Assembly: GCA_018398765.1 (NCBI GenBank)
Contig: JAHBMJ010002108.1
Coordinates: 1 to 64,000, forward strand
Reading direction: 5' to 3'
Length of the DNA: 64,000 nt
Source: Chromera velia
Taxonomy: Eukaryota; Sar; Chromeraceae
The notes beneath the pieces were generated by a model. The model made no database searches, was not told the origin of the DNA, and saw only the letters and a list, made by a program, of their open reading frames with translations. This document shows positions 34,568 to 45,704 of this stretch, piece by piece; the first letter of the stretch is position 1, and each line of letters starts with the position of its first letter. Position numbers and translations under genes: made by a program.

Positions 34568-35898
34568 TTAATTGTAGTCAAATCCCCAAGAGGATCTCTG
34601 CTGTGCTGACCTCCGACTCCTCCCTGTGGAGGGGGGAATCGGACCCTGCCCCCCCTGCCCATGACTAGACAGAGACGGGGTGGCCACAGGAAGCCCGGCA
34701 GCGGGCATGTCCCGGGGGTAGAAGGAGACGGAGCCCTTCGAGGGTGTGACTGCCGTTGCATCCTCACCCCTTGCACCCCTCACAGGTGTGGACATTCCCT
34801 GGAAGGCGGCCGTGTTCTTGCTCTCCCTCTCCTTCGCTTGTGCCACTGCAGCCTCGAGCTTTCGTTCAGCCCTCCCACGTGCGGCTCTGAATTTGTCGAA
34901 CTGTCTCTTCGCATCTGCCGCTGCTCTGCTCGTCAGACCGATTGGGGCCTCTGCAATGGCAGCCAGCCTCTCACACTCTCGTTGGAGATGCACGACCTCC
35001 TCGCGCAAGGCACTGATCTCCCCTTCTGCCGAGAGGGGGGCCGACCTCTCCTGTCTGTGCAGATCCTGATGCACAGGTTGAGGCGAGGGATAAGAAGGGT
35101 AGGAGGAATCCTCCTGATGCCTCAGTCCCCCTCCTGCTTGGGTGCCTGAATCTGCTTGGGTGCCTGAATCTGCTTGGGTGCGGTCTTCTCGTGTTGGGCC
35201 ATGCATGTGGCTCCTGTCTGGGTGGTCTGCCTGCGGGGTGTGTACAGAGGGAAGTGATCGTTGGGGCATCGAAGGAGAGGTCTCGGCACCCCGCACGGTT
35301 CTCTGTGTGTGGTGAGAGGAGACGGGGATGTTATCTTCTCTGTAACCACCTTCAAAGTCGCTCATTTCTTTTTTGAACCTTTGATCGGGGTGGGATGGGA
35401 AGGCGAAGTCTCGGGAGGTCATGTGACAGTGCTGCTGCGGTTGCGGTTGCTGCACGCTGTGTTTCAACTCTCTCGGGAGGTCCGAGCTTGGAAGCGGACG
35501 GAGATCCCGCCTCGGCGCTGTGTGAGTGGAGACGGGAGGGGAAGAGGAGCCGGGAGGGTAGGGGAAGGCGTGGTGGTCACTTTCTCTCGTGGGTCTTGTA
35601 GGTGCGGGTGTGGTGAGGTGAGATGGAGGCTGCTCAGCTGCAACGGGAGAAGCAGCAGAAAGTCTTCTGTCCCTCTCCCCGTTCTGGTGCCCGGACGCAG
35701 GAGGGGGTTCACTTTCATTTTCGGGTGTGGGGGTGGGATTGGATGGTAGGCGGGCTTTGAGGAATTTTTTGACTTCTCCGGCGCCACTGGAGATGATGCT
35801 CTGTCTGATTGACTTCAGGGGGTTCCCCTCCAGAGACAGACACGAGAGAGACTCCCAGAGACCCCATTCGGCAGGGAGACGGCTGATGTCTGCATACA

Positions 35899-35950
<52 letters not shown>

Positions 35951-37551
35951 GGGAGGGAGGGAGGGGGATGCATAATCAAACAGAATGGTCAGTTTCTCCT
36001 TCGCTCAAATGTGTCTCTCCATTTGGCACGGACAGTGGCCTAATGACCGGCTACATCGACAGGAGAGAATGTTCTTTTGAGTGAGTGAATCAATTAAGAG
36101 AAGACGCAGGCAGAGAGGGAGGGAGGGGTGGGAGGACAGTGAGAGAGACAAGAAGGAAACTCATGATACCAGAAGGACGAAAGAAACTGCTGTGTCTCAG
36201 GGAGACAAAAAGCCAGGAACAATGTAAATAAATGCAGATGCGAGAGACAGATACCGAGGAAATGACCAACCGTTGTTGGAAAGAAGGAGAGTTTTCAATT
36301 TCGGAAGGGCCTCCGGGAGACTCTCGGGACATGTAGAGATTCGGTTGTTGGTCAGTTCGAGGACCGTCAACGTCTCCAGTTTACATCCAGTCCCACCACC
36401 CACACTCTCCCCGCCCGTTGCTAGAGGACCCCAGTGCTCGATCCGGTTTCCCCCCAGCCGCACTTCTGTCAGAGATCCCCCCCCCCTCCCACACGCCCTG
36501 GCCAGATCAGGAGGGAAACACGTGAACGCGTTCAGAGAGAAGTCCGCGAACCTGCACACGAAAAGAAAAGATGCACACATATAGACAAATGAAAAAATAG
36601 ATGGAGGAACAGAACAGGGCAAGAGACATTCACACAAAGAGAAAGAAACAGCCAAACGCACACAATCAGGAAAAGAGAAAGAGAAAGAATGACAAACGAA
36701 GAGAGAGACACTTTCAGGTTCACTGAAAGTCCATAGCCTGACATTATCGCCAGGGGCACCCCACACTCAAATTGACATGAACCGACACAGACGGAGGAGA
36801 CGGCGAACTGAAACAAGGCGCAGATTTCGAACGGCAGCGCAGACTGTATTGACATAAAATCAATTTAGCAAGAAATGAGAAAGTGTAATGGAACAGGGAG
36901 ACATCTTGAATTTGCTGCTTCGACGCTCTCACAGACGCTTTCTCCCCTCTCCCCCCTCCGCTTCTTGACCTGAGAAACTTCCAGCACCCCTCCTCTTTCT
37001 CCAACAGGGGACGCCCAAAGAGCGGAGAGGCAAAACGGTTGTTCCGCAGTTGGAGCTCTTCCAGCTTCTTGCACCTGCGAGGATGCGAACAAACAAGGAA
37101 GCAGTCTCCCTTCTTTCCATCTGAACCCGCACCGACCTAGGCGTCTGCTCTCCTCTTTGCAGAGGAAGACACACTGAAGAGAAGAGAAGAAACACACGGA
37201 CCTGCTCGCTCAGAAAGACGACCAACAAAACGAGCGAAACGAATCAAAGACAAGACAAAAAGAGAGGGGAAGGAAGGGGAAGAAAAAAGAAAAAAAAAAA
37301 GAATGCACTCATGCAAAGCAACAGAAGGTACACAAATCGACGTACCCGATCAATGAAACAAGCACCCCTCCTCCAAGCCCACACCCAGAGGCACAGAAGA
37401 AACGGAGGTGCGGCATCGCTTCTGCCATGGTCGGAGGCAGCCCCTCAAGTTTGTTCCGGTCAAGACGGAGACTCGTCACCCGTCCCACCGCCTCACCGAG
37501 ACAAAGAGAGGGGAAAGCAACCAAACCCTGCACACACGTAATTACAAACAT

Positions 37552-37587
<36 letters not shown>

Positions 37588-38022
37588 GGAGGCAGAAACA
37601 CAGGCAGGCACAGTCAGGCAGACCGACCGACCAACCGACGGACCAAATCCTGAAGAGGGAGCGTGCCGGATGACTTGGCGTGTCGCAGCGCCTCTTGCAG
37701 TTGGGGTCTAAGTGCGTTTTCTCGTTCCCTCACTTCCCTCTCCTGCTTTGAGGCTTTTGCCTTCCCCCCACCCGGAGGCCCCAACAGACCGCCCCCCTCC
37801 AGGTGCCCCTCGCCCCCCACTGGCGACTCCGCAGGCACAGCAGCGCCTCCTCCCAAGAGGACCCTCTGCATTTCCTCGTCCAGCTCTGTCTCTCCCTCTC
37901 TGGGAGAAAGCGCGTTTGCCGGGCTCTTCGCTCCGTTCATTTCTCTCTGTCTGAGGAATCGCTTCAGCTCGCTGGCGGGACTCCGGAGCACTTCATGACG
38001 GATGCATCTGCAGGTCAAGTAC

Positions 38023-38053
<31 letters not shown>

Positions 38054-38093
38054 CGTCTGCGTGTGTGTATATGTGTGTGTACGTGCGTGCGTC

Positions 38094-38131
<38 letters not shown>

Positions 38132-39587
38132 TGAGTGTGTATGTGCAATACCGTTCTGCTGGGTGAGACAGAACGGTCGAAATTCATCGCAGGTGAACGG
38201 AAACAGTGTCGTGCACCTGCACCAGGAGCGAATTGAAGTGCATCAGATGACTTCGCCACGTCCCTTTGTTTCTTCCAAGGCGACTGATCGAGCTCTCGAG
38301 GAGATCTATTTCTCGACATTGCAAAGAACGCCTCCATGCCTTGGCATCCACCACAGACCGGCAGAGAGATTCTGAGACAGAAAGCGGACTGCTTCTCTCT
38401 TTGCTTCTCCAAAGCGCTGCCCGACTGTCACTGAAGACTGAAACCAATGCAGAAACTGTCCAAAACACAGAGGAGGAGAAGGGAAAAAACAAAGAAGCGC
38501 AGGCACAGCGGACCGACCTGATTGCGTTTCCTTCCAGAGAGATCCGAACGAGAGACGGCACAAACCCCAAAGAATTCGGCACATCCTTCAAACTGTTGTT
38601 CGACGCGTCCAACGTCATCAGCTTCCGCAGCGACAGGCCGAGGTCGGCAGGCAGAGACCCCAACCGATTGCTGGAGACATTCAACACAGTCAAGTTCGGC
38701 ACACCCTGCAACTCTTCGGCAGAGGGCAGAGAAGTGACGCTGTTGAATGCCGCAGTGAGCGAATCAAGGTGCACAGACCGGGGGAGGGGACTCAGTGAAA
38801 CCAGGCGGTTTTCACTGAAATCCACGAGACGGAGACGTCGAAGGTCTGAGAGGCTGTCCGGCAGCCTCGTTAGGCTGTTTTTATTCACAATCAATTCTTC
38901 AAGAAAATCACACCCGCCAAAAGTTTCAGGCAAGGTCTGAAGTCTGTTCTCTTTTAAATCTAAATTTCTCAGCTTCCGCAGCTTCCCAAACCCATGGGGC
39001 AGCTCTGTCAAGGCGTTTCGACCGGCCCGGAGGACGTGAAGACTATCGCCGAGTCGCGCGAACCTGTCGGGGAGAGAACTCAACAGGTTCCCTCCCACGT
39101 CAAGCTCTACCAGGCCAGGGCAATCGCAAATGAGGTCTGGGAGGCTCTTCAGTCGATTGTCAGAGACGACAATCTTCCTGAGGCCGACGGGGAAGGAGAC
39201 GGAACTGGGCAGGGTCGTGAGGTGATTCGAAAAAGCGAGGAAAGTTTCTAGATCGGCAAAATTCGTGAAGAATTCAGGGGGGAGGTCTTCGATCATGTTC
39301 ATTGACAGGTCAACGGAAGTGATCGCAGATATCTCCCACCAGTTGTCTGTAATCTGCAAGTCTTCCATGGAGCACAACTCATCGGGAAGGCTCTTGAGCT
39401 CTCTGTTAGCCAAATTGATTTTCCCGCTCTCGGCTGCTGCTTTGAGAACGGTAAGCACTGACTGCGCCTTTGGTGCGCGTGTGGGCTGGGCACCTCCGTT
39501 GGGCACCTGCACGACATCGAACGTTCCCTTCCCGAAGTTGGGGTTCACGTTCATGCCTCTGAACCTCCTCTCTTTGCCCCCACTCAT
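34568..39587 (-). CDS. LRRC40-like leucine-rich-repeat protein with long coiled-coil tail
   Basis: Six exons, read on the minus strand: 39587-38518, 38007-37644, 37527-37346, 37074-36970, 36551-36271 and 35889-34568. Phases match at every junction, giving 1,107 residues. The N-terminal half has at least ten LRRs of the x-L-x-x-L-P type (LKSLPDEL, LTTLPSS, LKSLPDLICD, LSSLPDRFAR, LTELPHGFGK). It includes the LRRC40 signature ITDNWWEISAITSVDLS near the N-terminus and, after the first LRR block, EGNAIRCIRHEVLRSPASEL plus KRFLRQR, equivalent to the linker that splits the LRRs in LRRC40. A second LRR block follows in exons 3-6 and ends EGNPLKSIRQSIISSGAGEV. The last exon adds about 400 residues not typical of the family: a Pro/Ser/His/Gln-rich stretch, a short GTQADS repeat and a coiled coil (ISALREEVVHLQRECERLAA). 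It has no signal peptide, so it is probably an intracellular scaffold. The family's precise role is not established. Confidence 0.85.
35895..35967. repeat. (CA)n(GA)n microsatellite abutting a splice acceptor
   Basis: On the minus strand, CT then GT runs lead directly into TATGCAG, the acceptor of the last LRRC40-like exon at 35889. Confidence 0.9.
38023..38135. repeat. (GT)n microsatellite
   Basis: GT runs with GCGTGCGTCTGC interruptions in a duplicated pattern, in intron 1 of the LRRC40-like gene close to the acceptor at 38008. Confidence 0.95.
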
Positions 39588-40326
39588 TTTCCCTCCCTTC
39601 AGTCAGAAACAAATTGAAACTCGGAGACGGCCTTCGGACTTCGAGTCTTCCCAGAACGACGTAACCAAGAACGAGTGAGGCAGGATGACAACGCAGCGCT
39701 CACCTTCTCGTCAGATTATATGAAGAATGTTCCTTTACATGCAGGGAGTGACTCTGTCAGCTTAGTAGGATTGAAGATGATTGAACCAAGTTCTATGTAT
39801 TGAAGGCTGCAAGATGCTAGCTGCAAGTCTGATGCTGCAAGAGTGCTGCAAGATGCCCCAAATGTGCAGGGAGGCGCGCCGTTCGCGCGCATTTCCGCAC
39901 CGTGCATGCTGTCATGCACACCGATACATGTGCCGAGCACATATATAATTTTTTCATGCAGACTTAATTGGTAGATGTGAAATCGACGGCACGCCAGGCT
40001 CGGTGTACATACATACAATGAAGAGAGCTGCTGAGCAAGGGAGCTCCTGTTGGAGGTCACGATGCCTCCCTCCATAGCGCTCCTCCTGACCTCCCGCAGA
40101 ATTTTTAACCGCCCCTATCAATTTGAAGAATCGTGCTGTGCCAGAAACCGCTTGGATCATTCGGCAATGTAGGGTTTGAAAGCTCAACAACACCCCGAAG
40201 CTCCCCGTGACACATTCCTTCCATCGACTGCTCAGAAATCCAGAACTGCATTCAACGTGCGCCCGGCTGACGGACCCGCACGGCTCCACAACCTCCTTGC
40301 CGCTCCCCGAAGTTTTTGCCACTCGC
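39588..40326. promoter_or_regulatory. Head-to-head intergenic region (putative bidirectional promoter)
   Basis: The start codons of the LRRC40-like gene (39587, minus) and of the secretory protein gene (40327, plus) are 739 bp apart and divergent. The gap holds an AT-rich ATATATAATTTTTTC element at about 39942-39956 and a CG-rich GGCGCGCCGTTCGCGCGCA patch at about 39873-39891. No gene fits between them. Shared regulation is inference from geometry only. Confidence 0.5.
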
Positions 40327-41070
40327 ATGCATCATCCGCCGCCCAGAGCCCCAAGGGCACTTCTGCTGGCGGCCAGCATTGGTGAGTGAGCTAGCCTGAG
40401 CGCAGGTCTTTTCCCGTTATTGATTTGTCCAAAGAAATGGAAGCACCTCTCCTCTGACACATGTATATACTCACGGGGCGCGGGGGCGTGTGTGTGTGTG
40501 TGTGTGTGGTGTGTGTGTGTGTGTGAACCTGCCTCTTCGGTCTGCTTGCATGCAGTTGCGGTCGCAACGGGGACAAAATTGAGCGTTCTCAGGTCGTCGT
40601 TTTTGTGGTCAGGTGCAGAGTTGAGTGAGGATCGAGACAAAGCCACGCCAGTGTGCAAGGCAGCGTTCAGCAAGGAGGAAGACAATTACTGCGAGGAATT
40701 ACTGTGGCAGTGCAGAGACGATGCGCCGCGTCTTGTCGACTGCTTCAAAGGGATGAGGAAGATGTTCACATTCGAAGTGGAAAAAATGGGGACGGTGTGT
40801 GCAGATGGATGGGGGATCGAGACAAGCGACAGCCAGGCGATGTTTGCGAAGTGCTACAGTTGGGCAGCCGAGGTGTGCAGGATCAGGGATATCCGGCAAG
40901 CAGGAAAAGGACAGGTCCTGCAGACCGTAGAGAAAAAAGAGAGGTGCCTCCTGACGACGATGATGCATTTGACGGAGTGGCGGCAGGGAATGAAGGAATG
41001 CCGCAAGATGGGGTCTCTGTCCATTCAATCGAGGGGGTGGACTTTCTGGATAGACAAGTGAGTGAATGAG

Positions 41071-41113
<43 letters not shown>

Positions 41114-41121
41114 CATAGAGG

Positions 41122-41154
<33 letters not shown>

Positions 41155-42222
41155 AGGGAAAGAGAGGGAGCATGACTGGCTTGAGCTTGGTATAGGTGTT
41201 GAAGTCGGAGCGGCTGTACATGTGGGCCTAGCGGTGCGAGAAAAGAAAGAGAAATTCGAACAGTTCTGGCAAGAATTGAACGGACTTTTGTCAGTTTGCA
41301 TCGTAATGACTGCATGACGCTGTATGCAGATCGGCTGAAAGAGTCAAAAACCGCTGCGAGACTGTCTTCAATGAGCACTGCAACTTTCCGGGGACGGTCA
41401 GCAATGATCCGCATACTTATTCCAGACCCAACCCGGCCTACCTTCGAGAATGGCAGCTTGATGAGTATCAATCCTCCCAGACTCTGACCTGTCTGCAAAC
41501 GGTGAAGGCAACTTTTGCAGAGTCAGTCTGAATGAATCTCTTGATAGACATTTGAAAAGACAACGGAAAGAAAAGTGCCTCAGGGGGGCCCGGGAGGCTG
41601 TGAACCCCGGGGTTGTATTAAGAAATTCATTTAATTTGTTCGGACGCCAAGAGGCTTGTCGGCAGCATGTACGTTTTTGTTTCTTTCTTCCCTCTTTTTC
41701 ATCACAAAGTGAGGAGGCGTGTATTCCTGATACACAGAAATCGTCTTTCAAACAGGCAGGAAAGCATGGGAAAGAAGACTGTCAGAAAATCTCTCGATCG
41801 ATGTTGCCACATTCCTTTGTCCATACATGAGAGCGTCCCTTTCATACCGTGTCAGACTACACCGAACATCGACTGCCTTCATGGTGCAGCGGGCCCCAAT
41901 TCATCACAGCGAAGGCAACCAGAAGCACCAAATTCAACGCTGTCAGTGACTATGGAAAAAGAACCTGAGAAGAGTTGTGCATGCACATTCAGAACTGCAC
42001 CTCTTCCCGTTCGACTTCCCCATCAGCCTGAAGGTTGCTGTTTTTGTTGCTGTTGCCGACCGCCTTCTGTTCGGTGTTATGCTTCGCTGGCCACTCTACT
42101 CAGCTATTGATTTTTTGCTCTTGCACTCAGGCTCCCGATATGCCCTTTTTCGTCCTCTTTGCCCCCTTAACAAAACTCCCCAAGTGGACCTCTCTCTCTC
42201 TCTCTCTCTGTGTGTATGTGTG

Positions 42223-42273
<51 letters not shown>

Positions 42274-43002
42274 GGCAGGTCAAATTCGTTCTCCTCGTCG
42301 CCGGCACTACGTTGGCCTTTACCAACCCTGCCTTCATCGGCGGCCTCGTCACGGCTGTAGCTGGAAAGACGGTGCTCGCAAGCATTCCGTTTGTTGTGGA
42401 GGTCCTCTCTGCTTTGGCATTGATCATAGTCAGTCAGATTACTGGACCCTGGGCCAACTCCCCGATATTGAAAAGGAAAAGAAACTTACTGTGGCAAATG
42501 AGGACGCAAAGGTGAACAAAAAAAAGGAAAGGCTCTTTCTATCGGGATGGGGAATTGCACAAGATAAGAAGGCCAAGCGTTTGTGATCAGGGGCCATTCA
42601 GGGACCTTTATTCAATTTGCAGACGTAATCCCTCTGTACTGTGCTCGGCAGGTCGACACAATCGCGGATCTCGCGCAGTACAAACACTGGCGGGCCCTCA
42701 GTGTCGAACCTTATGCTCGGAAAGCTGCCGTGGTACGTTCGTCCGTTTTTTCTGCGTGTGCGAGTTCTTTGTCTGTCTGCTTCTTCAGTGAGCATGAGAT
42801 CCTTCTTTCCTGTCTGCCATCAACTTTGTGATGGTTGCACTGTTTGTAGGCATCCTTGCGATTGCACGAGAGTGTGAGGTTGTGGTTGATATTATGAGAG
42901 ACTGAAACAGAGTGAAAGAGAGAGTGTGTGAGTGTTTTTATGGGGGGAGGCTTATGCCTCTGTGCATGGATGCGTGGTTTGATGGCTGGATGGCTGGCTG
43001 GG

Positions 43003-43033
<31 letters not shown>

Positions 43034-45704
43034 ATGGCTGGATGGATGGATGGATGGTTGGCTGGCTGGATGGAGGGATGGATGGATGGATGGATAGATG
43101 TATGGGTAGATGGGTCTGGCGTGTCCAGCACTCATCAAAGGTGACCGTGCCTGTGAGCAAGTGAGGCCGCAATGTATAAAAGATTCAGTGAGTGCGTGGA
43201 TGACTCAGTGAGTGAGTGAGTTAGTTCGCGTCTTTTAGAAGTCCGAAGAGAGGTCCTGGTGAGGGCTCGAAGAGTGCATTCTTGGGCGTGCATGGGTGAT
43301 TGTCTGAGTCGACAGACGCATGGAAAGGCGGGGAGAACTAGCATGTGGCTGGCCGGCGCTATGAAATCAGATGAAAAGGCACTCAGGTGGCTGTACGTAT
43401 ACAAACAGGCCTGGGTCTGGTATGGAGGCTGGGGGGAATTGCACACATGGGATCGATCTTTTTTATTTCTTTGGTTTTGTGTGTGAAACGATGTTCGAAA
43501 GGCAACTGTGGCGTGTTTATCAGATGCTGACTCGTCACTGGCAAAGTTTGGGGGTCTGACTCGACTGATATGTCTCTATTTTGCTTTGCTTCGGTGTTTT
43601 GCATGCATGCATGCATGCAGTATATTGGAGGTTCTGTTTCGTCACACTTGATCACAAAAGTCGGAGGGGCGTCAGCGGCTGCAACCGCGGAGGCGATAGG
43701 ATCTGGTCAGCGCTAGCTGTCTGTCACAGCGGGGTAGGCGTGTGTTCCTCTGGGGGAGAGGGTACCTGAGCATATCAGCTTATGGGCGTAAAAGTGCGTG
43801 GACAGTCATTCAGTGATAGAGGAGCACTCGAACATCGAGAGATGTTGGATTTTGTTTTATAAAGATCCTGAATCGAATCTTTGCCAGACGGACTTGGACG
43901 TCAGTAGACCAAAGCGCATAGCTTTTCTCTTTCTTCTTCTTTCTTCCTCATGTTTTCTGAGCCAATGCCGATCTAAGTGATGATGTGTACGCGAAGACTC
44001 TCCGAGGCGCTCAGAAATCAACCTGCCATGTGTTCGAGATTTTACCGCAGTACTGCTGACGGCGGTGTTCGCTCTAAAGAGTCTTTACGGGCTCATCCAA
44101 GATGTTGGGAAGACCACCACGAATGACCTGTACCAGTTGGACAGGGACCCTGTACTTCGGAAAGCCACACTCAAAGCCGTCTCCCTCGTCGGATCCACCA
44201 ACCCAGGTCGGTCGGTCGGTCCCGGAGGAATTGGAGAAAAAGAAAAACAGACATAGAAGATGAATTCGGCATTTCATCTGATGTCGGGGACGCACGATAC
44301 GTGGTTGCCAGAATTTTGTATGCATGACTCGATCACCGATTTGTCAAGGTGAGCGTTCTTGTTGTTGACAAGTGGTCCTCCAAAGGACCCATGCAGCTGT
44401 GAAATAACGAAACCTGTTGACGTCCATGCACACAAGACCTGCTGTTGCCACTGTAAGCTCATCGAGCCCGTCCAACTGCACATTTTTGAATCATTTCCTA
44501 GCAGCGTTTGTATATTTTTCGTATGTCTGCAATGATTTGCACCAGATCGCTTCACCCGCTGTCCTCTCTCTTCCTTTCATAAAAATGAAATATGCTGGGG
44601 TTTTCTTCTCGGTAGACTGGTGCTCCTGTGTGGGGGTTTTGAAAACAGTTTCCTGGTTCTTTCCTCTCTTGTGAATTCACACCATCATTTTCCAACCATC
44701 ACACTGCTGCATGTTTTTCTCAATGTATTTGGTCCGTCTTCACAGCCAACCTTCCTTTGTCAAAGATCCTATTCATTCATTTAAGTGCTTTTCTGTGTGT
44801 GCATGCATGTAGCTTATCATTTCGACGTCCATGATGGTGAAATGAGCACATGCAGATCAAGGAGACTTCTTTCTCATCGAGACAGAAAACGAAGCCATGG
44901 CGCAGGAGCTGCGGGTGAGTAAATGGGCATGGCCGTGTCAATCTACCTTTCCTTTCCTGAGGCGAATCGAATCCATGCCCATTGAACATGATTGATCAGC
45001 AGTTCAGAAAGCCGGGACGGATGGTCTAAATACTCTCTGGCTGACGAAGTTGGGGGACGCAGGGAAAAGTGCCCTCCAACTCAAGCCCTACGCGACCAAG
45101 AAAAGGCTCTACCAGACGAGCCGCCGCACCCCTCTCTCTCTTAACTCCTGCACGGGTGCAGTGTCTCTCTCTTGAGTGCTTTAGTTTTTGGTTTTTGTCT
45201 ATCCATGAGCATTGGCTTTAGAGGCACCAATTTGACTGCGCATGCCGGACCCCAAAGCATTGTATTTTTGCCCCATCTTTTGGTGCTCTCACACCGTCAA
45301 TTTTCAGTAACATAACGGATCTCTACCCGTTTCCTTCCTGTGTTATCCTCGGAAACATCTGTCTGCGCGTGCACCCATTCCCACTTATGTCCGTTGATGC
45401 GTGAGCTAGTGCGTGAGTAAACACAGAGGCTGTGGAACATGACGCCGGGGCTTGGCGGTGGCACGGAGTTCCTCGAGACCGGGACTGTCACAACCAACAG
45501 CACGACGACAGGAAGGAGGAAAGAAATGGAGTCCTCAGAGGTCTCTGCATGCTTGGCGGAACGCTTCTGAGTAGAATTGAGGCGGGGGACGTGGAGATCA
45601 TTGAAGATGACGACGCAGACCTACAGGCAGAGGTCGCAGCAGAAAACGAAAGCTACAGTGCATGGGCACAAGCCAGGGATGAAGCGAGAGGGTGCACCAA
45701 ATGA
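40327..45704 (+). CDS. Unrecognised Cys-rich secretory/membrane protein
   Basis: Model of twelve exons: 40327-40381, 40556-41057, 41330-41521, 41760-41848, 41993-42183, 42279-42428, 42652-42732, 43621-43705, 44051-44206, 44856-44914, 45008-45155 and 45427-45704, about 661 residues with matching phases. The start is chosen at 40327 because it gives a signal peptide ([15 protein letters not shown]); an in-frame upstream ATG exists at 40207. The first about 330 residues are Cys-rich ([26 protein letters not shown]). Then come hydrophobic stretches ([58 protein letters not shown]). The C-terminus is acidic ([20 protein letters not shown]). I recognise no family. If exon 41760 instead reads through to 42183, its otherwise open frame is broken by TGA at 41947-41949; the 144-bp intron 41849-41992 would remove it. 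The last two exons are the least certain. Confidence 0.55.
41068..41170. repeat. (CA)n(GA)n microsatellite just after a splice donor
   Basis: CA run then GA run beginning about 14 bp after the donor GTGAGTGAATGAGT at 41058. Confidence 0.95.
42189..42270. repeat. (CT)n / (CTGT)n microsatellite filling a short intron
   Basis: Most of the 95-bp intron 42184-42278 is CT and CTGT repeat, ending in TTTCTGGCAG. Confidence 0.9.
42966..43110. repeat. (GGCT)n / (GGAT)n compound microsatellite
   Basis: Interspersed GGCT and GGAT tetranucleotides, in the 0.9-kb intron before exon 43621-43705. Confidence 0.95.

Noticed and set aside
34661-35749. Plus-strand open frames of up to 162 codons opposite the LRRC40-like last exon
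   Set aside because: They are antisense shadows; the minus-strand frame joins in phase with five other LRR exons.
41947-41949. TGA in the unknown gene as selenocysteine or a reassigned codon
   Set aside because: TGA works as a normal stop at the ends of the other genes here, no selenocysteine element was recognised, and a phase-compatible intron removes the codon.
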